In this document: piece by piece, positions 35,355-43,031 of the stretch
How the letters are laid out: each line of letters starts with the position of its first letter
How positions within the stretch are numbered: position 1 is the first letter of the stretch
NCBI GenBank assembly: GCA_017522685.1
Contig: JAFWYN010000016.1
Coordinates: 1 to 52,764 of the forward strand
Length of the DNA stretch: 52,764 nucleotides
Direction of reading: 5' to 3'
Source of the DNA: Lachnospiraceae bacterium
Lineage (GTDB): Bacteria; Bacillota_A; Clostridia; Lachnospirales; Lachnospiraceae
Made by a program: the position numbers and the translations under genes
The notes under the pieces: generated by a model
What the model was told of the DNA's origin: nothing
Seen by the model: the letters and a program-made list of their open reading frames with translations, nothing else
The model's database searches: none

Positions 35355-35747
35355 TTATTCCATTTCCGGCAATTGGTCTCCTATATATTGCAAATCCACT
35401 TCAAACAATGCTGTCTCTATATTCTTAGATACACCAACTTCATATATTTCCATTGATTTACCTCTAATCTTTAAATAAGCGTTTTCATCCCATGCTCCCA
35501 CAAAACAATACTCAATGAAACCATTTTCCAGCTCGTGTGTGGTAAATTCTCCAATGTCTTGACTAAACACACACTGCCCTGCACTATCAATACCATGAAA
35601 TTCTTCTACCTCATGAAATAGAATCACCAATTGTTTTCCTCTCCAATCCTGAAAAGACACTTTTAGTTCTTGCACTCCAACCAATACACTTTCAATATGC
35701 CCATCTTCCGGTGCAAAAGATTCTAACTTTTTGACCTGTTCTGCCAT
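35355..35747 (-). CDS. Conserved hypothetical protein, 130 residues
   Basis: I do not recognise this protein. It is soluble and acidic, with alternating short beta strands (QELKVSFQDWRGKQLVILFHEVEEFHG, NGFIEYCFVGAWDENAYLKIRGKSMEIYEVG), an architecture seen in small immunity-like or ligand-binding proteins. It lies 25 bases before the kinase gene of the Thg1-like pair, in the same direction, with a GGGAGAGG ribosome site, so it may belong to that operon. No catalytic motif stands out. Confidence 0.6.
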   Translation of the reverse strand: MAEQVKKLESFAPEDGHIESVLVGVQELKVSFQDWRGKQLVILFHEVEEFHGIDSAGQCVFSQDIGEFTTHELENGFIEYCFVGAWDENAYLKIRGKSMEIYEVGVSKNIETALFEVDLQYIGDQLPEME

Positions 35748-35778
35748 ACTATTATCCTCTCCCTCTCCTTGTTTCTCT

Positions 35779-36228
35779 CTATTTCTTCACAATATTCCAA
35801 CTGTCACCATCCACCACATACTGGAACTCACTTAAATTTTCATCCAGCATCACATCAACCAAATCATGAAAATCATTCACCAGGTTGACATGAGGAAGTT
35901 CTTCCACCGGAATCCAATGCATCCGGCCTTCCTCCGAGGAGCACAGCTCTCCTTCATACTCCGTGGCTTCAAACAAAAAAACGATATATCGTCCGCCCTT
36001 TATGGGGAAATGTTTTACACCGCATAACCTGGGATTTCGAATGGTCAAACCGGTTTCTTCCTTCATTTCCCTTATTACTGCATCCACTATGGACTCACCC
36101 GGTTCCACATGTCCTCCGGGCAACGTAAATCCCTGCCAATCCTTCTTCACTCTATCCTGCAATAAGTATTGTCCGTTTTGATGTAACAAACATAATACCG
36201 TAAGTTCCGTCATTTCTGTGCGAGACAT
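35779..36228 (-). CDS. NUDIX hydrolase, 8-oxo-dGTPase-like
   Basis: A 149-residue NUDIX pyrophosphohydrolase. The NUDIX box is complete: GGHVEPGESIVDAVIREMKE followed by ETGL near residues 38-61. The LLQDRVKKDWQGFTLPGGH context resembles MutT-type enzymes that clean oxidised nucleotides, but substrate cannot be assigned. The ATG at 36228 is used, with GAAGGAGG upstream; an earlier TTG start lies inside that site. First of three NUDIX genes in this block. Confidence 0.9.
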   Translation of the reverse strand: MSRTEMTELTVLCLLHQNGQYLLQDRVKKDWQGFTLPGGHVEPGESIVDAVIREMKEETGLTIRNPRLCGVKHFPIKGGRYIVFLFEATEYEGELCSSEEGRMHWIPVEELPHVNLVNDFHDLVDVMLDENLSEFQYVVDGDSWNIVKK

Positions 36229-36276
36229 CCCGTATACCTCCTTCAAAAACTAATTTTATCCGGATTTTCAATATCG

Positions 36277-36561
36277 CTACTTCTTCTCCAACTGCTCTGA
36301 GAAATACTGTGCTGCAATAGCGTATTCCAAATCATCCTCGATATATAAAACGATAGGATTATTCTCCTCGTCTTCCTCCACCTCATAAAGCATGTAGCTG
36401 TGCGAAAAATCCAACTCCTTTTCTCCCTTCAGCGGAAGTAATGCAAAATACTTTTTGCTATTTACCTCAAAATAAGAATACACTCCGCATTCCAGACTTG
36501 TTCCATCTTCATATGGAAGTGTCACAATAATATCCTCTAATTTTTTACCCATAAATTCCAT
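36277..36561 (-). CDS. DUF1292 family protein
   Basis: A 94-residue acidic protein with the DUF1292 pattern: ITLP-type strand (DIIVTLPYEDGTSLECGVYSYFE), VNSKKYFALLPL, then SYMLYEVEEDEENNPIVLYIEDDLEYAIAAQYFSEQL. The family is widespread in Firmicutes with unknown function. The ATG at 36561 has GGAGA seven bases before it; the longer frame overlaps the MFS gene out of frame. It follows the MFS gene by 11 bases. Confidence 0.82.
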   Translation of the reverse strand: MEFMGKKLEDIIVTLPYEDGTSLECGVYSYFEVNSKKYFALLPLKGEKELDFSHSYMLYEVEEDEENNPIVLYIEDDLEYAIAAQYFSEQLEKK

Positions 36562-36572
36562 AACATGCTCTC

Positions 36573-37742
36573 CTATTTCTTCTTTCCAAAAACCACGCCT
36601 GCCCTCCACATGGCAAACATCATTAGCACAAAAAAGATTAACAAATAAATCGGGAATATTCCCATGCCTAAAAACTGTCCTAACACACTGCACAATACCG
36701 GCATGGTCATAATGGCAATACTGGACACTGCCATCTGAGTTCCTATGATTGCCGGCGACAGCTCTTCTCCAAAATTTTCCGGCGTCAAATAACTAAAGTT
36801 TGGAAACAACGGTCCATTGCCCAGTCCTACTAAAAACAGGGCAATCCCCGGAAGGATTCCTCCCACAGGCAAACATAACAAAACAAGTGCCACTCCCATC
36901 ACCACCTGACCGATTTTGATAATCGTCCAGCTATGTAATTTGGTTGCCACCACACCGGACAGGAATCTTCCCAAGGCCATTCCCACATAATAAAAGGTAA
37001 TGACCTGTGCCGCCTTTTCCACGGCCAGACCTTTGTGTTCTACTAAAAAAGTACTTCCCCAGGAACCGCAGGTACATTCTATGGTACAGGAGCAGATAAA
37101 CAGACTCCACATGACCTTTACGCCCGGAATCCTCACAATCTCCTTCAGGGAAAGTACCTTTACCTCCTGCTCTTCTTCGCCTGTCTCCTTGCCATGGGCC
37201 TTACTCCAAAGCGGAAGTGTCACAAACAACACGACTGCGATGAAAACCTGAATCAATACCGCAATACGATATCCCCCACGCCATCCGCTTTCCCCATTCA
37301 ACACCAGGGACAATATGTATGGACTGATGGAAATACCCACGCCATAGAAACAGTGCAGGAAACTCATCTGAGTAGCAGAATAATGTAATGCCACATAATT
37401 ATTCAGTGCTGTATCAATGGCACCGGCTCCCAGCCCCAAAGGAAGTGCGCAGACGCACATAGGCCAATAGCTTCCCGTAAAGGACATCACCAAAAGTGCC
37501 ACCGCTGTTAGTGCCGTACTGAATGCAGTCACTTTATTGGTGCCAAAGCGGTTAATCACTCTGGCGCTGCAGAGACTGGAAATGGTGGTTCCCAAAAAGG
37601 AAAGCACCGTCAAAACACTTCCAAAAGAAAGGGGCAGATGATACTCCGCATAAATCGCCGGCCACGCTGCACCAAACAGCGAATCCGGTAACCCCAGACC
37701 TATAAAAGCCAAATAAATTACTAACAATAATAATGTTGCCAT
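36573..37742 (-). CDS. MFS transporter
   Basis: A 389-residue major facilitator superfamily protein with about 12 transmembrane helices in two bundles. Seen: GLPDSLFGAAWPAIYAEY in helix 1 (a form common in clostridial sugar/FucP-like MFS proteins), ARVINRFGTNKVTAFSTAL as the loop 2-3 motif, and LGRFLSGVVATKL in the second half. Substrate unknown. AGGAG ribosome site. Confidence 0.9.
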   Translation of the reverse strand: MATLLLLVIYLAFIGLGLPDSLFGAAWPAIYAEYHLPLSFGSVLTVLSFLGTTISSLCSARVINRFGTNKVTAFSTALTAVALLVMSFTGSYWPMCVCALPLGLGAGAIDTALNNYVALHYSATQMSFLHCFYGVGISISPYILSLVLNGESGWRGGYRIAVLIQVFIAVVLFVTLPLWSKAHGKETGEEEQEVKVLSLKEIVRIPGVKVMWSLFICSCTIECTCGSWGSTFLVEHKGLAVEKAAQVITFYYVGMALGRFLSGVVATKLHSWTIIKIGQVVMGVALVLLCLPVGGILPGIALFLVGLGNGPLFPNFSYLTPENFGEELSPAIIGTQMAVSSIAIMTMPVLCSVLGQFLGMGIFPIYLLIFFVLMMFAMWRAGVVFGKKK

Positions 37743-37775
37743 AAAATCATTTTCTCCTTTGTTGTTATCCTATGT

Positions 37776-38294
37776 CTATTTCAGCCGTCCAATCACGTTG
37801 CTGATTACCTGCAAATTCTTTGCCAAATCTTCCTTCACTTCCATAGCGTGACCCACACCCGGCTCTATGTAATATGGCACATTTTCTCTTTCGCAGTGAT
37901 CACGTAAAACTTCCCACTCCAGGAAACGGTCATTATCACCGGCCGCCGCCAAAACAATGCGATTATCCGATTTTATGTAGGGTAATGTATCCTTAAGCGG
38001 GGTAAACAATACTAAGGAGGCATCTATCTGCAGTTCCGCTTTCAGCTTACAAGCCACAACCGTACCCATACTTTTTCCCACAAAAACGATATCTTCGTAT
38101 TCACTGAAATCATAGGATCTCAATATAGCTTTTGCGTTTTCATACACTTCTTCCAAACCATTTCCGGAAGCCGGATGTTGGATATAAACCTTTTCATAAT
38201 CTTTATCCATATAATGCTTCGCCCCAAAATAAAGAAGGGGAATCTCTTCTCCACGTTTACCCGGAAATGAAAATACAATACTTTTACCCACCAC
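37776..38294 (-). CDS. Alpha/beta hydrolase
   Basis: A compact 172-residue hydrolase. The nucleophile elbow is GKSMGT near residue 73 (VFVGKSMGTVVACKL), the acid could be D in AAAGDNDRFLEW near 120, and the histidine lies in GVGHAMEV near 150. It is shorter than most of the fold and probably lacks a cap. Substrate unknown. GTG start directly after the MazG stop codon, sharing its GGGGG ribosome site region, so the two are coupled. Confidence 0.8.
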   Translation of the reverse strand: MVGKSIVFSFPGKRGEEIPLLYFGAKHYMDKDYEKVYIQHPASGNGLEEVYENAKAILRSYDFSEYEDIVFVGKSMGTVVACKLKAELQIDASLVLFTPLKDTLPYIKSDNRIVLAAAGDNDRFLEWEVLRDHCERENVPYYIEPGVGHAMEVKEDLAKNLQVISNVIGRLK

Positions 38295-38609
38295 TTATTC
38301 CCCCTTTATATATCCTTCCAGTGTCAATTGTTCAATGGATTTCTCAATGGAAGCCTGCACCTCTTCTACCGCATCATAATGAATTGCCAATTGCATCAAG
38401 GCATTCATGGCATCCTTAATTTCACTTGCCAAATCTTCCTTGGTTCCCTTTCCGTGACGCAGTACCTTGGTACCGCTTTTCTCAAGTCTGTTTACTTCTT
38501 TCGCCACTTCTCCGCATTCTTCCAAGAGTCTGGTAGTAATCTGGAATGCATCATCGCCCTCCGGGAATCTATGGTTCATGCCGATGGCTAATTGTTTTAG
38601 TTTTTCCAT
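38295..38609 (-). CDS. MazG-like nucleotide pyrophosphohydrolase
   Basis: A 104-residue all-alpha NTP pyrophosphohydrolase. The metal-binding ExxE...ExxD pattern is seen as LLEECGEVAKEVNRLE near 29-44 and EIKDAMNALMQLA near 62-74. Such enzymes remove aberrant or excess nucleoside triphosphates. The ATG at 38609 with GGAGG six bases upstream is chosen. It overlaps nothing upstream in frame but sits next to a NUDIX gene, consistent with nucleotide clean-up. Confidence 0.87.
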   Translation of the reverse strand: MEKLKQLAIGMNHRFPEGDDAFQITTRLLEECGEVAKEVNRLEKSGTKVLRHGKGTKEDLASEIKDAMNALMQLAIHYDAVEEVQASIEKSIEQLTLEGYIKGE

Positions 38610-38626
38610 ATGGTACCTCCTGCCTG

Positions 38627-39130
38627 TCACTCGTTCCTAATCGAATCCACCCAATCCTTCAACCGCTCCGCTAAAGTTGGTATCTGTTGATTGGTATCAA
38701 AGAACTCTATGAACTCCTCTTTCGTGAGCCACTTATAATCTATAGTTTCGCCTTCCTGTAGTTTGATGGCATCTTTTGCATAATCCGTTTTTAATAGATA
38801 GCCATAATAAATGGCTTGTTGTTTTTCCCGAACCAGCTGATAGATTTCTTCGAGTTCACCGGTATCAATCCCCGTCTCCTCTCTTACTTCACGAAGCACT
38901 GCTTGAAGCTTGTCTTCGCCCTTCAGTGCACTGCCGCCGGCACCTATCTCCCATGCACCGGGATAAACCTCCTTCTCAAAGCTACGCTGCATTAGCAGAT
39001 AATCTCCATCCACATGCCGAATCACCGCTTCACATACCATATGAAAATAACCTGCAGTAATCTTTTCTCCACGAATCAGGTCGAAGCCGACCAACGTTCC
39101 GTCTGCCTCATATGCGTCCCAGAGTTCCAT
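38627..39130 (-). CDS. NUDIX hydrolase, IPP isomerase-like
   Basis: A 167-residue NUDIX protein with DAYEADGTLVGFDLIRGE at the N-terminus and a NUDIX box at GAGGSALKGEDKLQAVLREVREETGID near 61-88. This layout (YfcD/Idi-like) is common in Firmicutes and is usually of unknown substrate. GGAGG lies seven bases before the ATG. Next to the MazG gene. Confidence 0.9.
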   Translation of the reverse strand: MELWDAYEADGTLVGFDLIRGEKITAGYFHMVCEAVIRHVDGDYLLMQRSFEKEVYPGAWEIGAGGSALKGEDKLQAVLREVREETGIDTGELEEIYQLVREKQQAIYYGYLLKTDYAKDAIKLQEGETIDYKWLTKEEFIEFFDTNQQIPTLAERLKDWVDSIRNE

Positions 39131-39153
39131 TTCACTACCTCCGCCAAATAGCT

Positions 39154-39609
39154 TTACTCATAACTTACCACTCTCATTATCTCTTTCGGAATATCTTGTA
39201 GCGCTGTTTTCAAAAAAGTCGGTACCAGATTTATCTCTTCCAAATCTTCTATGGGCAACCAAAATAATTGTTCCTTCTGTTGGTCTGTATTCACTCCGCT
39301 CACTACCTCAAAGCCATCGTCCTTCATCAAATAGAAAAACACCACTTCATGATGCTTCGTATTTTCTAACTGAAAAAAGCGTTCTTGTACAAAAACCAAT
39401 CTATCGATTTGATAGTGGTGTCTGGTTTCTTCAAAACACTCTCTCAGAACCGCCTTATCAGAAGTTTCATCTTGTCTGATTCCGCCACCAACCGTATAAT
39501 AACAATCGTAGTCCCGACTTTTCGCAACCAATAATTTATTATCCTGTATAACCAATGCAGCTGCCCGTAAAGAAAAATTACCGCTTGAATTTTTGAAGCC
39601 AACATCCAT
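39154..39609 (-). CDS. NUDIX hydrolase
   Basis: A 151-residue NUDIX protein. The box is GGGIRQDETSDKAVLRECFEET near 42-63; the core RExxEE is kept, but the usual GL/GI after it is replaced by HHYQ, so the box is slightly degenerate. LRAAALVIQDNKLLVAKSRDYDCYYTVGGG precedes it. Substrate unknown. Third NUDIX gene of the block. GGAGG precedes the ATG. Confidence 0.87.
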   Translation of the reverse strand: MDVGFKNSSGNFSLRAAALVIQDNKLLVAKSRDYDCYYTVGGGIRQDETSDKAVLRECFEETRHHYQIDRLVFVQERFFQLENTKHHEVVFFYLMKDDGFEVVSGVNTDQQKEQLFWLPIEDLEEINLVPTFLKTALQDIPKEIMRVVSYE

Positions 39610-39635
39610 ATAGGTAGTCCTCCATCGTCTTACAA

Positions 39636-40175
39636 CTATATCTTACTACAAAACCCCACAATCTCGTCCTTTCTTGCTTCCACTGCCTCTTTAAACTCGA
39701 TGGAGCATAGCCCAAGACTTCCGCAACGCTCGATTTCCAAATGCCCATAGAAATGCTCGATACTTTCTATGATGCGTTCGCACTCCCTCATGCTCGGACC
39801 GGTGCGTAATGCGATAGCATAGCCCTTCTTTCCACCGCTTATGGTAGCATGGGGCTCATGGGTATTACACCAAGGGGTACATCTGTCGATAAAGGCTTTG
39901 AACTGCCCCGGCACGTCCGCCCAATAAGAGGGTGCCACAGACACAATGATATCCGCCCACTCATATTCTGCCATGATCTTGTCCACATCATCCTGCTGAA
40001 TGCATTTTGCCGTTGTATGACAAGTCCTGCACCCTACGCAGAAACAAAACTTATAATCATCAATGCAAATACTTTTTACCTCATGCTTTTCCTTTAAACA
40101 TTCCGACACCGTTGTCACTATTTCTGCCGTTGCTCCGTTTCTGACCGGGCTACAATTGATTACTAAAGCTTTCAT
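39636..40175 (-). CDS. Flavodoxin-family NAD(P)H-dependent oxidoreductase
   Basis: A 179-residue flavoprotein with the FMN phosphate loop NCSPVRNGATAEIV near 7-20. A cysteine group CFCVGCRTCHTTAKC near 43-58 resembles iron-sulfur flavoproteins of anaerobes. APSYWADVPGQFKAFIDRCTPW near 82-103 is the family's flavin-binding stretch. It overlaps nothing but starts right after the stop of the small membrane gene (TAGATG). Electron partner unknown. Confidence 0.88.
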   Translation of the reverse strand: MKALVINCSPVRNGATAEIVTTVSECLKEKHEVKSICIDDYKFCFCVGCRTCHTTAKCIQQDDVDKIMAEYEWADIIVSVAPSYWADVPGQFKAFIDRCTPWCNTHEPHATISGGKKGYAIALRTGPSMRECERIIESIEHFYGHLEIERCGSLGLCSIEFKEAVEARKDEIVGFCSKI

Positions 40176-40397
40176 CTAGCTTCTCCCTCCACGCTCCTCG
40201 TATTTATTTCTTCTTTGACTTCCAACGATCCAATGCCCATAAAACAATGGCCCCCATAAGGAAATTCCGGCTAACGGCATTACAATGGAAAACACTCTCC
40301 ATATCCCCACTGTACTTTCTACCACAAAGAAAGATATGATAAAAACCACAATACACAGTATAAAAATTGTCCATAGGACAGAGATTGCTTTTTTCAT
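40176..40397 (-). CDS. Small membrane protein, 73 residues
   Basis: I do not recognise it. Two hydrophobic helices are seen, at about 4-26 (AISVLWTIFILCIVVFIISFFVV) and 33-56 (WRVFSIVMPLAGISLWGPLFYGHW), with a basic C-terminus. GAGG lies before the ATG. It lies between the AbiE-like toxin gene and the flavodoxin gene in the same direction. Confidence 0.6.
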   Translation of the reverse strand: MKKAISVLWTIFILCIVVFIISFFVVESTVGIWRVFSIVMPLAGISLWGPLFYGHWIVGSQRRNKYEERGGRS

Positions 40398-40406
40398 TAT
40401 GTTTCC

Positions 40407-41315
40407 TCATTTCTTATATTCAAATATATCTGACTCCGCTATTATCGCAATTCCATGCTCTACTGCATAATCATACGAAATATCCTCATAAAGTAATTTC
40501 TGTGTGACGTTTCTGTAATCTGATTCATAAAATCTACTATTAATAATTTCTTTTAACATCTTCGGAATATTGTATTGAAGCCGTGCAGAGGGATTGTTCT
40601 CAGATTTCATTCTATCATCTCTAACCGCATCAATCAACTCATCCATGTACGCATTTAGTTCCACTTGTGACAGTAGCTTACATATATCATATAAATGTCT
40701 GGAATCCCTATCCAACATATTCTGTATTCTATAATCACACACTGCAAATACCTTGTCTATCAATGTTCTCTCTACTGTTTGAACATTCATAATCACTTCT
40801 GCTGCGTCGAAAGAGATAGGCAATGTGATTCCCCGATTCTTGCAAAAATCTCCAACAAAACTACCTACGCTTTTCTCCTTTGCAGGATATGCCGCCAGAT
40901 AATAGTTTGTTTCCACAATAATCTCTAAAGGTACTGTAGCAAACATAGAGTTATATTTAAACACGTATTTATTGTAATCATACCGGGACATAACTTCCCC
41001 CGAATTCAACAACTTCAATCCTAACTCTTCAGCAATATCAATAATTAATTCCTTTGCTTTTATTTTCTCTGATTGTGTAGGTTTACGCTTCATGGATAAA
41101 TCTATATCCTCGGAAAAGCGCTCAATCAAATGATATACCTTGGAAAGCGAAGTCCCTCCTTTGAATACAAATGGTAGTTCCGACTTTGCCAACTCATGTA
41201 AAAACATAGACTGAATGGTGTCTTTCTCAACCATTTGTTCACTTCTTCCCAGTTCCCTTGCCACAGTCTCAATAATCTCTTTCCATTCATCAAATTGATC
41301 TTTATACCAACTCAC
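40407..41315 (-). CDS. AbiEii-type toxin, nucleotidyltransferase
   Basis: A 302-residue protein of the AbiEii/AbiGii toxin family (DUF1814). The diagnostic motif LPFVFKGGTSLSKVYHLIERFSEDIDLSM (about 48-76) holds the GG-T-S and DID nucleotidyltransferase residues. In type IV AbiE systems the toxin halts growth during phage infection; related toxins nucleotidylate tRNA. GTG start overlaps the antitoxin gene by 14 bases, with GGAGG inside the latter. Confidence 0.88.
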   Translation of the reverse strand: MSWYKDQFDEWKEIIETVARELGRSEQMVEKDTIQSMFLHELAKSELPFVFKGGTSLSKVYHLIERFSEDIDLSMKRKPTQSEKIKAKELIIDIAEELGLKLLNSGEVMSRYDYNKYVFKYNSMFATVPLEIIVETNYYLAAYPAKEKSVGSFVGDFCKNRGITLPISFDAAEVIMNVQTVERTLIDKVFAVCDYRIQNMLDRDSRHLYDICKLLSQVELNAYMDELIDAVRDDRMKSENNPSARLQYNIPKMLKEIINSRFYESDYRNVTQKLLYEDISYDYAVEHGIAIIAESDIFEYKK

Positions 41316-41919
41316 TCATCAAACCTCCTTGATAAATATTGCGGTACACTCTGTCCGGGAATAACGATATATAGCGTTTTACCTGTCTGAAATCCACGCC
41401 TATGGAATCAGTAAACGCTCTTAATTTAAACACAAATTCGTCTCCACCAACCTCGCTATATTTGTCAATGGTACTCATAAAATCCAAGAACTGTAGTGCT
41501 CCCTTATTTTCCCTTGAGACATCCGCTACGGGCTTATACAAAATAAGCTGTCTCCCGTCGATATCCAGTTTTCGCTGTTTTGTAGACGCTTCATTAGAAC
41601 ACACTTCGTAGCAGGAAGGGTTCTGTGTGGTAAATCCATACATATTCGCCAGTTGCAATCCCGTAATATATCCGGTCACTTCTCCGTTTACTTCCAGATA
41701 TCTCTTCTGTATAAACTTATCCATTGAAACTTTCCCTTTCGTACCCAAAATCGTTTGATAGGAACGATAATAAACACCATTGTACAATCTTTCCACTTTC
41801 CCCTCGTCCGTAAGCTTTTTCATCTCCTGCCGCACTGCCTCTCTCGACTTACCGGGAAGCTCTACCAAAAAAATGGGTTCGTCTTTTTCAAAATTTTTGA
41901 CAATGTAATCGTAGAGCAT
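41302..41919 (-). CDS. AbiEi-type antitoxin
   Basis: A 205-residue protein with an N-terminal winged-helix-like region (LVELPGKSREAVRQEMKKLTDEGKVERLYNGVYY) and a C-terminal part found in AbiEi antitoxins (DUF6088-like). It is followed by the overlapping AbiEii gene. AbiEi neutralises the toxin and represses its own promoter by binding inverted repeats, and a near palindrome lies at 41934-41953. GAGG lies seven bases before the ATG. Confidence 0.83.
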   Translation of the reverse strand: MLYDYIVKNFEKDEPIFLVELPGKSREAVRQEMKKLTDEGKVERLYNGVYYRSYQTILGTKGKVSMDKFIQKRYLEVNGEVTGYITGLQLANMYGFTTQNPSCYEVCSNEASTKQRKLDIDGRQLILYKPVADVSRENKGALQFLDFMSTIDKYSEVGGDEFVFKLRAFTDSIGVDFRQVKRYISLFPDRVYRNIYQGGLMSELV

Positions 41920-41933
41920 GCATACACCTCACT

Positions 41934-41953
41934 CACATTTTCGAAATATTATG
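41934..41953. promoter_or_regulatory. Possible operator of the AbiE-like operon
   Basis: Imperfect palindrome CACATTTTCGAAATATTATG centred on TTTCGAAA, between the promoter and the antitoxin start codon. Position suits autorepression by AbiEi. Confidence 0.45.
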
Positions 41954-41963
41954 TTTCACTTTT

Positions 41964-41991
41964 ATTATACTCTATTTGTTTTGCTTGTCAA
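41964..41991 (-). promoter_or_regulatory. Promoter of the AbiE-like operon
   Basis: TTGACA at 41991-41986, a 16-base spacer and TATAAT at 41969-41964. Confidence 0.85.
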
Positions 41992-42004
41992 AGAGAATTT
42001 ATAG

Positions 42005-42042
42005 AAAAAAGAAAGATACCGATAATCTGTATGGTATCTTTC
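42005..42042 (-). terminator. Terminator of the acetyltransferase pair
   Basis: Stem GAAAGATACC / GGTATCTTTC at 42011-42042 followed by TTTTTT on the minus strand. Confidence 0.88.
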
Positions 42043-42059
42043 TTACTATTCTCCTAACA

Positions 42060-42497
42060 TCAAAACCACTTCACTTTTAGGACAAAATTCTTGGCATCAT
42101 GATAACCTGCTTTTCCATAATATCTTTCATGCAGTTCATCCTTCACTGCCTGAAGCTCCACACAGGATGCACCAACTTCTTTTACCCTTGCTTCCAACTC
42201 TGCCAAAAGTATACTTCCAAGACCTTTATTCTGATACTTATGTGATATCAGAATCTCCTCTAAAGTATAACCCACAATATCATCATACTGTTTATAGTAG
42301 CCCATAACAAATCCACAAACCTCGCTTCTCTCATCACGCATGATTAGTGAATAAGACTCATCCATTCTCAACACCTGACGGATACGACGCTTTGCAGTCT
42401 CTTCCGTCCAGCAACCCTCTTCATAGTTGTTGTAATAATCTATGTATAGTGGAATTACCAAATCAATATCATTTACGCTCATTACATTGATATTCAT
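42060..42497 (-). CDS. GNAT family N-acetyltransferase
   Basis: A 145-residue acetyltransferase. Motif A is EEILISHKYQNKGLGSILLAELEARV near 79-104 (Q/N-K-G-L-G), followed by SCVELQAVKDELHERYYGKAGY. Substrate unknown. Its start overlaps the stop of the next acetyltransferase gene upstream by four bases (ATGA), so both are translated together. Confidence 0.85.
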   Translation of the reverse strand: MNINVMSVNDIDLVIPLYIDYYNNYEEGCWTEETAKRRIRQVLRMDESYSLIMRDERSEVCGFVMGYYKQYDDIVGYTLEEILISHKYQNKGLGSILLAELEARVKEVGASCVELQAVKDELHERYYGKAGYHDAKNFVLKVKWF

Positions 42498-43000
42498 GTG
42501 TTATCCTCTCTCCTAATCACCATATTACATCTTCCCCAAGCTTCTTCTTTATATCGAAAAGCCCCTTCGGTAAGTACTCTCTCTTCAAAGCCCACCTTTT
42601 CATAGCACTTCTTTGCACCCGGATTTTCCGGAAATACATTCAGCTGTACTGCATCCGCCTTCGCAATTTCAAAGGCATATTTTACAGCCAGCTTAAGCAT
42701 CTCACAGCCATATCCCTTGTTACGCTCAGAAGCGTCAATGACCACAAACTTTAACATGCCTTCGTTTGTACTTAGGTTTACCGAAAAACAGAAGAAGCCA
42801 ACCACTTTTCCTTCCTCGGTAGTGGCTACAAAGGGACTGTCCCCGAAGCGTTCCTCAGCTTCTGCCAACAGCTTATAAAAGCCTTCCTTTTCCAGCGGAT
42901 AGGGTATCAGATTGGCACACCACAAAGCATGGGCACGCTCCTGGGTTATCCACTTGGATATTACTTCGAAATCTTTCTTTTGATATGGTCTTAGTCTCAT
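42494..43000 (-). CDS. GNAT family N-acetyltransferase
   Basis: A 168-residue acetyltransferase of RimJ/RimL-like type: MRLRPYQKKDFEVISKW at the start, LKFVVIDASERNKGYGCEMLKLAVKYAFEI as motif A near 80-110, and LNVFPENPGAKKCYEKVGFEE near 120-140. Substrate unknown. The ATG at 43000 with GAGGGAGGAA upstream is chosen. It overlaps the next gene by four bases. Confidence 0.86.
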   Translation of the reverse strand: MRLRPYQKKDFEVISKWITQERAHALWCANLIPYPLEKEGFYKLLAEAEERFGDSPFVATTEEGKVVGFFCFSVNLSTNEGMLKFVVIDASERNKGYGCEMLKLAVKYAFEIAKADAVQLNVFPENPGAKKCYEKVGFEERVLTEGAFRYKEEAWGRCNMVIRREDNT

Positions 43001-43031
43001 AATTTCCTCCCTCATTTTTCAGATTACCAAG

